A program made the position numbers and the translations under genes. Below, in pieces: positions 37,101 through 49,369 of a stretch of 64,000 nt of DNA. Every line of letters begins with the position of its first letter. Position 1 is the stretch's first letter. The DNA lies in the NCBI RefSeq assembly GCF_905220365.1, contig NC_061130.1, forward strand, positions 7,881,501 to 7,945,500. Direction: 5' to 3'. A model generated the notes under the pieces. The model made no database searches. It was not told where the DNA came from and saw only the letters and a program-made list of their open reading frames with translations. The stretch comes from Vanessa cardui (taxonomy: Eukaryota; Arthropoda; Insecta; Lepidoptera; Nymphalidae).

Positions 37101-37439
37101 GACTTTATACAATGAAGTGCACACTGAAAATTCGTTTTTGTTACCATGAACAAATACTACAGTTAAAAAAGATGAACAAACTGTCCACATAGATTATCAC
37201 ATAAGAAGCCATTACTAAGAAATATCACATATTGCAAGAGATGCAAAATACGCATCTTATAAGAAACCTCTTTTATCGCAATCAAGCTACATAAATTATT
37301 AAATCTATGAGGTTTGGGCTTCACAGGAGAAATTGGCATTGATGTATATCAATTTGAAAATTGACAATCAATTACTCTAGTCTTTTTACTCACAAAAATG
37401 ACTAGGAAAGCTTTAAGTCAAATCCTTCACATGATGGTT
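34176..37439. other. AT-rich stretch, probably including the PI3K-subunit 3' UTR
   Basis: No supported coding region. TTTATT motifs on + (AATAAA on -), for example near 36503-36515, could end the leftward PI3K regulatory-subunit transcript. The 3' UTR could be up to 1-3 kb, but its end cannot be fixed from sequence. Confidence 0.35.
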
Positions 37440-39747
37440 TTATGGAAGTGGATGACGTTGCTTTCTCTGTCGACGCTGATGTGTTTGAAGTTGTGCTTCA
37501 TGGTGAGACTCCTGATGTAACCGCATATCCGTTTGTGTTTCCTGCATTTTTTTATCTGGCTTTTTTACTAAGCATGCGTTAATTGGATATTTTAATGCAG
37601 TCCTTAATTGTTCATTATGTTCTTCTAAGGAGTTAGAAGCGTAATGTAATACTAGCTCGTTTAAAGTTCTGAAAAATAGGGAAAATTAAAAGTTTTGCTA
37701 AATAACATAGAGCACTAAAATTTAATAAAACACATTTAGATAATAAATCAAATTACAACTTATGTTACTTACTTGTAGATATTATAAGGTTCTGCAAATC
37801 CATAACCTCTTTCAGTCTTAAAAATTATGCAATGATAAACCATATTATTACAACAAATAGACAGAGCAAGCTGACCAGTCGAATTAGGTCTTATTAAAAA
37901 AGTGCCCTGAGGTTTTCCTTCTAAAAGTTTCTCTGCCATATCACGTGTACAATTCTCCACCATCCATGTAATCATTTCACGATGTGCATATAATTCTTCA
38001 AGTTTATGTATATTGTCATCTTCCAAAGCTTGGAGGTATTCTTCAGTTTTGCCTCTTCGTTGTAACCACCTTTAATAGACATCATATTTAAATTGGCGAA
38101 AATATTATTTGTTTTTTGGATATTTAGTATGCAAGTGTTTAGTATAATAATCATGATATTAATTTATTGTTAGTTTATTTAATACATTTAATATTTAATG
38201 ACAATATTAGCTTCAAAAAAAAATTGCACCACCATTACATAAAGTTCAACATATACAATACAAACTACTACATTACTACAAAGTAAGACTAGGAAGTTTT
38301 GATTAAATAAAAAATAGAAGTTTGTATATAACAAAGTTTTATGCAAATTTATATTAGTAATAATAAACAATTAATAAGCTTATGTGAAAATACATATTTT
38401 ACATAAAACTGTTAATACAAATTGTTTTTTCCTACAAATAGTGCTCTGTGATAAAGCACATTACTATATTTAATTTAGCAAATGTGTTTTTGAAGTTTAC
38501 AGCAGAAACTTTGCCAAAATATGTAAAATGTGTTATTATTAATACTTACACTTTATAGCGGTCTTTTATTTTGTAAAGATTGATAATTTCTGATTTTAAT
38601 TTTGTTATTTCTCTTTCTAGCAACAAATTAGATTCAACAGTTTCTTTAAGAATATTGTGCAATTGTACACGGGCTTGCCTTAAGCTGTTTACTCTCAATA
38701 TTAATTGTCTATTGTTCTCTATTACATCAATTTTTTCATGAGGCTGAGCTTCAGATTGCATTTTTTCTTGTAATTTTAGGTGATCTTCACATGCCTTCAA
38801 AGTTTCCTTAAAAGCATCTAAAGCCTGTCGTTTAAATTTAACTTCTTCTCGTAACCTCATGTATTTGTCTGATCGCTCATCATAATCTCTAGTTTTTAGT
38901 ACAAATTCTTTATGAATGTCTTTATATCGTGTTTCCAATGTTTCATCATTAATATTTTCTCCTCCATCATTCTCTTGATTTCGGGAGAGTGGATACATGA
39001 GTTTAATATCCAAACTGCTATTACAGTGTGCCAAAGAATACTCAGTATAGAATCCAACAAGATCAACAATAGATTTAAATTCAAAAGGTTCACAAAATCC
39101 ATAGCGGCCATCTTGATTGTATATCTTAATTAATTTGTTTGTGCCCCCTTTTCTTACTGTTAATGTGTAGCCACTATCTTTATTTGAGGCATTCCTGACT
39201 AGAAAAGTGCCATCACAAGTATCTCTTAATTTTTCATTAGCCTCATCCCTGCAAAAATAGGAGTAGAACAATTAATTGCTGTATTTCATTTAGAAACTAG
39301 GTATAACTCAAAAGATATCTTATATTTATAGAAGTCAATCATCACTTACAAGGATATTAAGTAATCAATTTCACATTTAAATTTATTTCCTTGTAACAAA
39401 GGAATCATTATTATCTGATGAAATTTAAGTTAAGATATGACATTTAATTGCAGTTCCATTAGCCCATTTATTTCCAATTGGATTACTTAAGCAAATAATA
39501 GAAAAAACTTTCATATATAGTTAACTCACTACATCTATTTTAAAAAATCTTGACTTTGTATTGTATTATGAAATGATACCTATAATACTCATTGAGAAAT
39601 TACGATAAATATGTAAAGCAATAGTTTTTTCGAAAAAAACTCTTTGATAACGAAGAGCTTAACTTACCGAGTAATATCTCCCCAATACCATTCGGCATTT
39701 TCTAAACTGTCTTCTGCAGATTGCTGTGGAGCACCTATTTCTACCAT
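37440..39747 (-). CDS. Pi3K21B: PI3-kinase class IA regulatory subunit, short form (p60/Pi3K21B-like), four exons
   Basis: Exons in transcript order: 39747-39668, 39248-38550, 38069-37773, 37668-37440; 434 residues in phase. The protein binds and restrains the p110 catalytic subunit and brings it to phosphotyrosine docking sites (insulin receptor/IRS pathway). The N-terminal SH2 begins at WYWGDITR (about 20-27), with FLVR phosphotyrosine-binding Arg45 and YGFCEPFEF. The inter-SH2 coiled coil (about 120-285, ETRYKDIHKEFVLKTRDYDE … LQRRGKTEEYL) binds p110. The C-terminal SH2 has ITWMVEN, GTFLIRPNS and YGFAEPYNIY, then LNELVLHY. There is no SH3 or BH domain, as in Drosophila p60 and vertebrate p55-like forms. 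After the second SH2 comes an unusual Gln/His/Arg-rich tail (HQRRQRKQRHPLP). The ATG at 39747 is the first in the open frame. Confidence 0.93.
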
Positions 39748-39799
39748 TATATCGTTAGTATCACTTGCATATGATATTAAAGGTAATTAGGGTACAAAC

Positions 39800-41650
39800 A
39801 AAATAACACTATGCTTCTTAGAATGCATATATCCACTATAACCAGCAGGTTTCAGTCACTTCCGCTTGATTGAGGTTACGGAACGAGTACGCCATTAAGT
39901 ACGTTTAAAATTCACAACATAATGATCTACGACAATTAAAGATGGTCAGAAACATTTAAAATTAATACATTGGTAAGAAACAAACACTATAGTTGGATTT
40001 AGAATTCACAAAGGAAAGGGCTACTTGGGTTGACGAGTTACTATGGCTGACAAGTAGGTACTGCCAGTACAAGACGTTTTTGTTTCTATGGGACATCATA
40101 ATCTACAAAAGTTGTTAAACATTTCCAAATTAAAACAGTTTTAAAACGCCATTATTATCCACGTATCTTTTTGCAAGACGCTTTATAGATGAAGGAAACT
40201 AAACGATAAAAACTACTATTTTGTGCTGTAGTTATGTACTTTCGAGATCCTATGGTCTTTACTCTTTAACCAGAGGTAGTGTTGTAGCTGTATGAGATTG
40301 AAATTTTTGTAGTGATTAACGATGACGATTGTCTATCGATAAATTTCGTCTCATAATAGTAATGTCATATAACAATAATAATTACAAAAAAATGTCTTTG
40401 TAATTCGTAGATACTAATAACTATAAAAAAAATATCTTCCTATATTTTTTAAGTTGTTTATCTAGAGAACTTATAAAATTATATCCTGAATATGAATTAA
40501 AACGAAAAAATGTGAATTAATTTCGGTAATTTGTTTTTAAGAAATAAATTCAGAATATTCTATGTATAAATAAGCCTCGCATAACACACTATAGCTATTA
40601 TAAGCTTAGTGTCATTAATATAATTTATTTTCAAGCAACATAGACGTTTATCGCAATATATATTTATTCCCATAACGTTTTTGTGATTGTTATAGATAAA
40701 TTGTAATAGTTATATCTCTTGATTCTAATAGTTATGTTTTGAGTACATTGCAATTCAACATATTCCTTTTTTTATTAATTTACGAAGACTTAGTGAATTC
40801 GAATTGATCACAAATCAGCAATGGTTTTTTCAGCACAACCATTTAGTTGGCCGAGAACTGAAACTAAGAGGCTCAAGGCAATAACAAAAACGGATTGAAC
40901 GAGGTTATAAAACTAATGGTGCAGATAAATCCTTAAGCATAATACGTAACAGTTATTTACCATAAAAGGGTCAAATTTAAGATTAGACTAAACGATTATT
41001 ATTTTTTAAATAATCACCAGCAATTCAATTTCAAAACACTTTGACAATTATGGTTATGTTACAGTAACATTAAAACTTGGAATTTATAATACGTAAGTTT
41101 AAGATTTAATAATTACTCGAATTTCCTGACATTATATGTTTTATAATACATAATAAAATAATTAAGTCTTTAATGAATATCATTATACATAACTTGATAA
41201 GTTTTAACAAAAATCGAACATCTTGGAAAGATTTTTATTCTTTTACATAAAAACTAATCATACTTAATAATTTTAAACTATGTTGTTTTCAAGCAAATAA
41301 AGATCACAAATACATACAGATTGGAGAAATTTGTAATGGTGTATAAAAAAGCTTATTTAAAATGAAGTTATTATAAATACTATCATACAACACTCGATAT
41401 TGTAATGTTTCGCTATTCAGTATTATCGGCCATCACTACATCTACATCTTGTCATCTTAAGTTTGTCAATTTTTTGGTGATAGTGAGAGAAATGAACGAT
41501 TGAGTAGAAATGTGAAAACAGAAATGTTTTATGTTTACCAAGTTGTTGCAAAATTGAATAACATATATCTCTGAAATAGTTAACATTAAAATGTCTAACA
41601 CTATGAAAGTAAATGTATTTGTAATGAGAGGAAAACAGTTAGTTTAAAAG
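39800..41650. other. Intergenic region between two divergently transcribed genes
   Basis: The PI3K regulatory subunit leaves to the left and the TMEM145-like gene to the right, so both promoters should lie in this 1.9 kb. No coding frame or named repeat was recognised. Confidence 0.45.
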
Positions 41651-41687
41651 AAATGTTGATATTGTTCTGTTGTACTTTAATGTCAAA

Positions 41688-44600
41688 ATGTATAGAACGT
41701 TAATAGTTTTATTACATTCCTGCCTATTCTACGGTGTATCTACAACACACATAAAAGGAGAGTTTACGACACAGGAATATTTCAAGTTTTTAGTAAAATT
41801 TGGATTCCAGAAGACAGATATTCATTTCCAGAAGGAAACATATGGTTATATTTTTGGCAACTTAACGTCAAAGGACAATTTTAAATATCCTATCACATTT
41901 GCGGTTTTAGATAGGCCACATTTCTTACATTATTACAAAAGTCGAGATATTGTTGATAAAGAAATAGCTTGTCAGGTTATGTTTCAACAACTAAATGGTA
42001 CAGCATATCATCCAAAATGCAACAAACTAGGACAGGACATGTTCAGAAGAATACCTTGCCCCAAAGATAAACTGTGTGTGGATGAAGATACCCCATGGAA
42101 TGTTGTAAAAAACAATCAATTTTCCTATGTTATAAAGAATAATGGACAGCCAAGGTAAGAAATTTGTTTTATTTCACTTGATAAATATGAAACTGTTGCG
42201 TTTGAATAATAAATATTTTATTAAGTTTATTAAAAATAAAATGCTTATCTTTTAAAGATTTATTAGCAACATCAGTTACCATTACTAAAATGTATCATAA
42301 TAGTGTGTTGTAGATAAAAGTTATACTATAAAGTTTTAAGTTTTAAGTTACCTATTTGTTTTTAAAATATTAGAAATTTGCAATATAATGATTTCAAATT
42401 TTATTTTTTCATTCATTAATAAGACTTTTATTTGATATTATTTCATGCAAATAAACTAATTCATATATTCAATATCCATAGTAGTATTATTGCTAACTTA
42501 AATAATAATTATTCATGCTATTGGTTGACTTGTTATCTTGTGTACTGATAAACACAATATAATCATTGTATTATATACTGCATTATTAGACTGTAGTTTT
42601 TCCTTATTTAACTTATCCGCTTCGTGATTTGATTTGTATGAAACACAATCAGCATATATAACCTTCCTTCAGTATAATAGAACATCTAAGTAACAGATTT
42701 TAAAGCTCCAATTACTGGACAATAGCCTGCCTCTTCTGAAGAAGATTTGGAACTTATTCCTTCTTGCTGTTCTTACCAATATATACTATAATATGTAATA
42801 TCTTCAAATATGTAGTAATAAATTATTACATTGCGTTATGTGTAAAAACATACAAATTGCCTGGATTATAATTATCAATAGAAATCAAATTAAAAAAATA
42901 ATTAAATTAATAGTAAATAATTTGTCTTCACTTCCTATGTCTTATTTGTATGTATCTTAATTTCACAGGTTTTGGTATGTGTCAATGGTGGCATGTTATT
43001 TAGATGAGGTGACCTGCACTTGGCATCACTATAAAGGTGTACCATCCCCTGACAACACAACCTTAACAAATATGCCACAGACTATACAATATGATTTTTG
43101 GCTTGTTAATGGTAGCCCTAACCTTTCTGTATATAATTCAATGATGTATCAATTCTCATTTGATAGACAAAATACATTGGAACTGTATTTGTTGTTCTGG
43201 CTGTGTTACATTATTCTTTTGCCAGTTCAAATCTATGCAGTAAGGTAAATAATTACTTTATAAATTTAAATTTAAAATCAAAACACTTTATTAATTTTCC
43301 AAATATTCTCATTTTTCTTGAATTTTCTCGGGAAAAGTATTGATTAAATTCTCTTTTTATATATTTTAGGACACAGAGACATCCGGTGACTAAATTGTTT
43401 ACATCTAGCTTAGTTCTAGAATTTGTTGCACTCTGCTTCAATGTGGTACATACAGTGAAGTTTGCAGCAGATGGAGTTGGATTTGGTGGCTTGTCTGTAG
43501 CTGGTGACATACTTGATATTATGAGCAGAGTAAGTTACTCATGATAAAAACTGTACATGATTGTATAGATTTAAAAAATGTGTGCATTTAGTATTCATAG
43601 ATTTCCATATAGGATTTAGTTCTATATTGTACATATTTACATTAATTTAGTTTATTATTATTACATCCTAAACCTGAAGATTTAAAATATTATTTATGTT
43701 ATAAATAATTCAACTTTTGTGTGTCAGAATTGTAAATCATAATTCAACAAAATGTTTTTATATTTTTATACATTTTTGACATCAAATAGTGTGATGAATT
43801 ATGGTATTTTAATTAATATAAATTTTTTTTTCTGTTTCAGACACTATTTATGTTGCTTCTTCTCCTATTAGCAAAAGGATGGGCAGTGACTCGGTTAGAA
43901 CTAACATACAAACCATTAGTATTTGGTGTGTGGATGGTGTACGGAATTGTTCACATTTTACTATATGTTTGGAATACGGTAATAATTCATTATACCTTTA
44001 AAAGTTAACTATGCACAACTGATGCAAAACACATTTTCAATTAGGGATTTGTTTCTAAGTGTCACAAAAATTAACTTAACTATAAAATGTTTTGACTTTC
44101 GTATCTTTATTTAATTACTTTATAGTTTTAATATATTGTAGTTATATTAGTTTATTCTTTATATTCAAATATTAAGAATATTTGAAGAGATAATTTTTAA
44201 ACATTTTGGTAGTTACTACTTGTTTGTCTTTTACTTTTATCTTTGACTGTGATAAGTCAGAAGAAGCCTTAAATTACTGCCCATTTGCCTAAAAACAGAT
44301 TATGCTTACTTACTTTCTGTTATCTATTTGGCACTAATCTGCAGTGTAATGGCATGGTGGAATAAAATCCAAGCCTTATTCTAAGCATAGTCATGGAACA
44401 TGTATGGGATCTTATTTTTGTAAAAAATAAAAAGTACTTCAATTAAAATATTATATCAGCAGTATTAATATGTTTTGATTGTATAGACTGAAGTGGATAT
44501 AATAGAAGAGATCGATGAATACCAAACGTGGCCGGGATGGTTGGTGCTGACTCTACGCGTCGCCATCATGACATGGTTCGTGCTCGAACTCCGGAACACA

Positions 44601-46651
44601 ATGATGTACGAACATAACATGCCAAAGTTAAACTTCCTTCTGCATTTCGGAGCTTCGAGCCTGGTTTGGTTCGTGTACTTGCCAATCATAGCTCTCATAG
44701 CTCTGCAGATTAGTCCACTGTGGAGATTTAAATTTATTTTAGGTGAGTCATGTCATGCAAGTTTTGTTAATAGTTTAATACATTATTTTTCTTTACATTA
44801 ATTCTCCGTAACACAATAAATGGGATCTAATAATAGAAATGAGCTCTAGGAAGGATTATCTATACAAATATTATAATTCTGCAAGTAATTTTGTCTGTCT
44901 GTTGCTGCTGGGAAAACTACTGATATTGAGCCAGCATAAACTGCAAGACAAAAACTTTTCGCCTTAAAAGCAACTCCTTTAAAAAGAGCGAAGCATTGGG
45001 CGACAACTAGCATTCTCATAATATGTAACTAACATAGAACTTATTTCAATTAAATCTCCTAATCGGTCTTACGACTAGCCCTTACACTATATTCTAGATA
45101 ATACAGAATCTTTATCCTGTTATTGTAAATATAATAATGATATTTGGTAGTTGTTAAAGAGATTTACTGGTATAAAAAGATAAAAATTAAAAATATATGC
45201 TCGAAATATTCAAATTCATACAGATACCTTCGTATGTATATATTCTTTCCTATTTAGACCACATTCAAAACAGTAGCTATAATAAATTTTTATTGATTTT
45301 CAGGTATAACATATTCAGCTGATTGCTTAGCGTTTTGCGTGATGGCTCACCTTTTGTGGCCGACACGATCCGAACAGTACTTACTTTTAGCTCCGTCTAA
45401 TTATACAGGTGATCATTTTTATATTATTATTCATAAAGACAGTATACAAATTGAATTCTTAATATGTAATATGTTTAAGTTGTGTACAATTGACTCAATT
45501 ATCTCTCCGATTTTTTTGAGGCCTTACATTTTAAAAGTATATTGAATGATATGTATTAAAGTACATAGTTAAATTAACTTAAATTAAATTTTTTGAAAAA
45601 AAAATATCTGGGTGTAGCGCCATACCCACACTGGGGTGGAACCGTGTATTCAGGGTCAAGATTAGTGCCTAAGTCGTACCAAAATAAATCCGTAATATAC
45701 TTTCAACGAGAAAATTCTGTCCAAGTAGAGAAAATAAATAAATATGAGACAACATCACATAAGTTACTTTGATCCCGATGTAAGTAGCTAAATCACTTGT
45801 GTTATGGAAATCAGAAGTAACGACGGTACCACAAACACCCAGACCCAAGACAACATCGAAAACTAATGATAATCTACATTGACTCGGCCGGGAATCGAAC
45901 TCAGGACCTCGAAGTGGCGTACCCATGAAAACCGGTGTACACACCACTCGACCACGGAGGTCGTCGCAGTCATAATAGTCACAACTCGCAAAAATGCAGT
46001 TTTTATACATAAACGTAATAATAGGCTATTTGACAATGCGAAAAATGAACTGTGAATTATTGTAATCAATGTATATTATGAGTATAAAAATGGTTATTTA
46101 CTAACGAAACTTGAAAATAATACTAATTTATTCAAAAATCAATAAATAAAAATGCAAATTTTCAAACGTTTGTCACGTGACACAAAACGCTCCTGATTGG
46201 CCGGGCTTATGATGAAGTCACTTTCTTGTAAACCTTGCTTTTCTACTATATGTACCACAGATTAAAATACAGCAAAGTGACGTCACCGACCCCATTGCAG
46301 CGCCATATTGTCCAAGTAGCGTTTTCGCGCGTTATTTAAATATGGAATTTTTAATATGTTATTTTTCGGCAAATATGTACTAGAAATAAAAAAATCTACT
46401 TTTACTGGGTTCCTTAACATCTACTAAATAATATAAAATGGATTTTAAAAACCAGTCAAATAGCCTATTGTGCAGGTTTAAAAGGTTTTGTTTTATTAAC
46501 AGCAGGAATAGAAGAATTAGACGAGTTCAATGAGTCGCCGCACGTCGTGCACAGCGACACGGTCGCACTCACGACCGTCGAGAGCATCAACGCAGACGAC
46601 GAGGAAGTTATATTTACACGACCACACAAGAATGGTACCGTTTTTTCATAG
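41688..46651 (+). CDS. TMEM145: Transmembrane protein 145 / GPR180-family seven-pass protein, seven exons
   Basis: Exons: 41688-42154, 42969-43244, 43370-43529, 43841-43978, 44487-44742, 45304-45408, 46503-46651; 516 residues in phase. A signal peptide (MYRTLIVLLHSCLFYGVS) precedes a lumenal or extracellular domain that begins KGEFTTQEYFKFLVKFGF, like the GNLSSKEDW…F start of TMEM145, and has several Cys and N-glycosylation sequons. Seven hydrophobic helices follow from about residue 225: LELYLLFWLCYIILLPV; LVLEFVALCFNVVHTV; TLFMLLLLLLAKGWAVT; VFGVWMVYGIVHILLYVW; WLVLTLRVAIMTWFVLEL; ASSLVWFVYLPIIALIAL; ITYSADCLAFCVMAHLLW. The AKGW(A/F)TVTR-type motif after helix 3 is typical of this rhodopsin-like family. 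A short acidic cytoplasmic tail ends the protein. Ligand and pathway are not evident. TMEM145 fits better than GPR180, but both belong to one family. The last three introns carry a Helitron, a SINE and a MITE. Confidence 0.88.
44859..45010 (+). mobile_element. Short non-autonomous Helitron in TMEM145 intron 5
   Basis: Starts TCTATACAAATATTATAA, continues TTTTGTCTGTCTGTTGC, and ends GCGAAGCATTGGGCGACAACTAG. A TC start and CTAG end without inverted repeats or target duplication are Helitron hallmarks, and this start sequence is typical of lepidopteran copies. Confidence 0.6.
45731..45966 (-). mobile_element. tRNA-derived SINE in TMEM145 intron 6
   Basis: On the minus strand it starts GACGACCTCCGTGGTCGAGTG, has a pol III A-box-like TGGTCGAGTGG and B-box-like GAGTTCGATTCCCGGCC, then the tRNA-unrelated body (TTGTCTTGGGTCTGGGTG, GTACCGTCGTTACTTCTGA) and an A/T-rich TATTTATTTATTTTC end. 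This is a complete, mildly mutated SINE of a type abundant in butterflies and moths. Confidence 0.8.
46022..46467. mobile_element. MITE, copy B (TIR GGCTATTTGAC, TA target site)
   Basis: TA-GGCTATTTGACAATGCG at the left and GACTGG-like sequence with GTCAAATAGCC-TA at the right. It is the reverse-orientation sibling of 33736-34175, with extra bases near 46293-46325 (CATTGCAGCGCCATATTG…). It ends 35 bp before the last TMEM145 exon. Confidence 0.87.
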
Positions 46652-49138
46652 CGATTCAAAAAATATATTGTGTCGTTACTCAATTGTGGATACCTGTGAT
46701 CCGGATATGCAGATGAATAATTTGAATTGATGGGTCGTTGATGTCATAGAGTCTGTACTAATGGGAGTATTTGAGATAAATCGATTATGTGTTAATATCG
46801 ATGTGCAATTAGTGCTGTTTTGAGATTTCAGTGAAACATCACTGTGGTAGGAACTCGCTCGGTAAGGATTTGTAACAGCGTGTTGCCGCTCGTGTGCGTG
46901 TCGGTTTTACAATCGAAACAGCTCGTGAATGGCGAACTTTTATTTGATACTAATAACATATTCGTTGGTTTCATAACAAATGATAACACATTACTGTTTT
47001 TTGTTTCATTAATTACGAAAATTGTGATGTTTTTAATACGTACTGTAAGTAAATATTTAAATTAAGTCAGGCATTAATTTAATTATATCACATAACTTAT
47101 GTCACGTGCGTGTCATACGAATCGAAGGATTTGCCAAATGTTATAACATATATGTAATTTTGATGCTACATAGAAACAAATAAACATACACACAGTTCGT
47201 TGTAGCCACGTAGCAATTTTACTGCCTATTTACTTTATACCAGTATCGATCAATTTGTAAACATTAACTTATTTTATATTTTTATATAAACATTTACGGC
47301 CTCACAAATGTTGTTTAGCGGGTTTATTTAAACACCGATTTCTCTTTCTGTCATTATTGATTTGATATTCGAAAGAAAAAACAGCGATGTTTAGCGAATT
47401 ACTCCCTTCATATTTATAGGAAAAGCTGTATAAGCTAAGCTTAATTAAATTAAAGTCTGAGGCGGTTGGAGTTTAAATTTAATATACTTGCATATGAAGT
47501 GGTTATTAAAAAAACTTGGTCGTCGATACGCAAGAATGTATGAAAGAACCGCACGCGGGCGGAATTGCTGGAAAGAAGTAGCAGTTGCCTAAATACTTAG
47601 GCTACAAGTGATGCGAATAAATTATTAATATATTATCTTTTATTCAAAAAAAAATAATCTTAACTTGACGTTTCATTTTCAAATTTTTCCAACTATCCCA
47701 AATATTAGTATACGATGTAACTTATTTTGAATATAAGAAATAAATATATTAATTTCCCAATTTTAAAATTTACGAGTAGCGATGTACGTTTTATGATTTT
47801 TGAATTTAATATTTGTCAGTCGAGAAATTTTTAATTTTATTACCAAAATTTACGCTACAATTTTCAACAAGTTTTGTCGATATTTCTATAAAATAACCTT
47901 ATTGATGAACTTACTTTTACCTTAAAAATAATACAATAGATGTTATTTGTACGAATAATATAGTATTATAATGTGTATGTAGGTAATTATTTGAAATCGA
48001 TTTAATCGGAATAATAATTTGATCAAGGTAATAAAAACTATTCCAGTCAAAGGTTTTACATGCATAAAAAAGGGGTACAATTTTCTTGGTTGAATATGAA
48101 TTTATTAAGATAGTGCCAATGTCATAATCATCTATCCACTAATTAATTTCAATACGATAAAATGTTTTGCAGTTTTGAATTATGACTTGAAAACTTTATT
48201 TCACAAGCTTGTTCTAACTTTTGGGTCCAAAATTTTGGATAAAAGTAAGTTGGACAAGCATCAACACTTATTAGTAGTAATCATTGAACTTTCAATTTAT
48301 CGTGAGTCTACTTACAACGTGCAGTGTTTCTGTCAAAGAATAACTCCGTTTTTTACAAATATTAACAATTCATGACGTAGATTTTAAAAACACTTTTGAA
48401 GAAATCTACATCAAAGAATATAGGTAAAAAATTGTACCTACTTTGATAAAATTATTGCGTAAAACGATATAATTTCTATTAATTAAATAGTACTTTCACA
48501 TTTGTAAACCAGTCCTAAACGATTACAATTTATAATGAATTTATTACCTTTTAAATTTATATTAATAGGAAATGTGTCTGTGTATGATGTTTGTTGTAAA
48601 TTAATGTAAATGTTTGTTGTAAATGTGCTAAAAACTTAAAAATGCTTAAATAGGCTGTTGTTCTTTAATTTTATTACAATTACGTATATAATTATTTCAA
48701 AATTACTTATTTTTGTAATCAAAAGTTTACTTTTTAATATTTTAGTCGGTAAACATATAAGATTACGAGATAGTAAATATCGTAATTTTTAGCAATGTAT
48801 TCTACATTGTAATTAATATGTTAATTAAATATTTTATAGTAATTTTCATTTCAAAAATTCGTTAATCAATAGATAAATAATTGAACAAAAATTTCAAAAC
48901 AAACTTCAATTAATTCGCATTGTTTGCATATTATCAGCGTTTTAGAGTTTTTTAAATCGCGGTCGAGTTATAAAATCGCCTTGTGGCACGGTAAATATCG
49001 ATGACATTTCATCTATAAATTCAAACGTGAGGTTAAAAACACTTCTTGATGGCAAAATATTTGCAAAAGAAAGAGAGCTAGTTGTAGACTTTATTATGTG
49101 CTTTAGAAATGAAACGTCATTGTGAATCCTTGGTTATA
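46652..49138. other. AT-rich region after TMEM145, no further gene seen
   Basis: It begins with the TMEM145 3' UTR. AATAAA occurs within CAAATAAACATAC near 47177, among other places. No other reading frame convinced me. Confidence 0.4.
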
Positions 49139-49140
49139 AT

Positions 49141-49366
49141 GCAGCGTACAGATATGAGACACGTAACATAGAATGGATTATATACGTTGCATGGTACATT
49201 GGATTAGTTACGATTGTCGCATGCACAAACCACATGTATTAAGAAGTGCTTTAAATTTGCTCAGCATGTACAGTTGTGAACCTTGTTGAGTGCTCGCACA
49301 CAACAGTCAATAAGACCGAACGAATTGAATGCAACGTGTGGTACGTTTCACAGATGTGTACGCAGC
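49141..49366. mobile_element. MITE-like element with imperfect 25-bp terminal inverted repeats
   Basis: Left end GCAGCGTACAGATATGAGAC and the reverse complement of the right end, GCTGCGTACACATCTGTGAA, agree at about 20 of 25 positions, both continuing to ACGTA. It is about 226 bp with no coding content. Flanks are TTATAAT and TTAATTA, so the target site is unclear. Confidence 0.5.
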
Positions 49367-49369
49367 TTA

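Noticed and set aside
46844..47065. 73-codon frame after TMEM145
   Set aside because: Lies in the likely 3' UTR and has no recognised domain.
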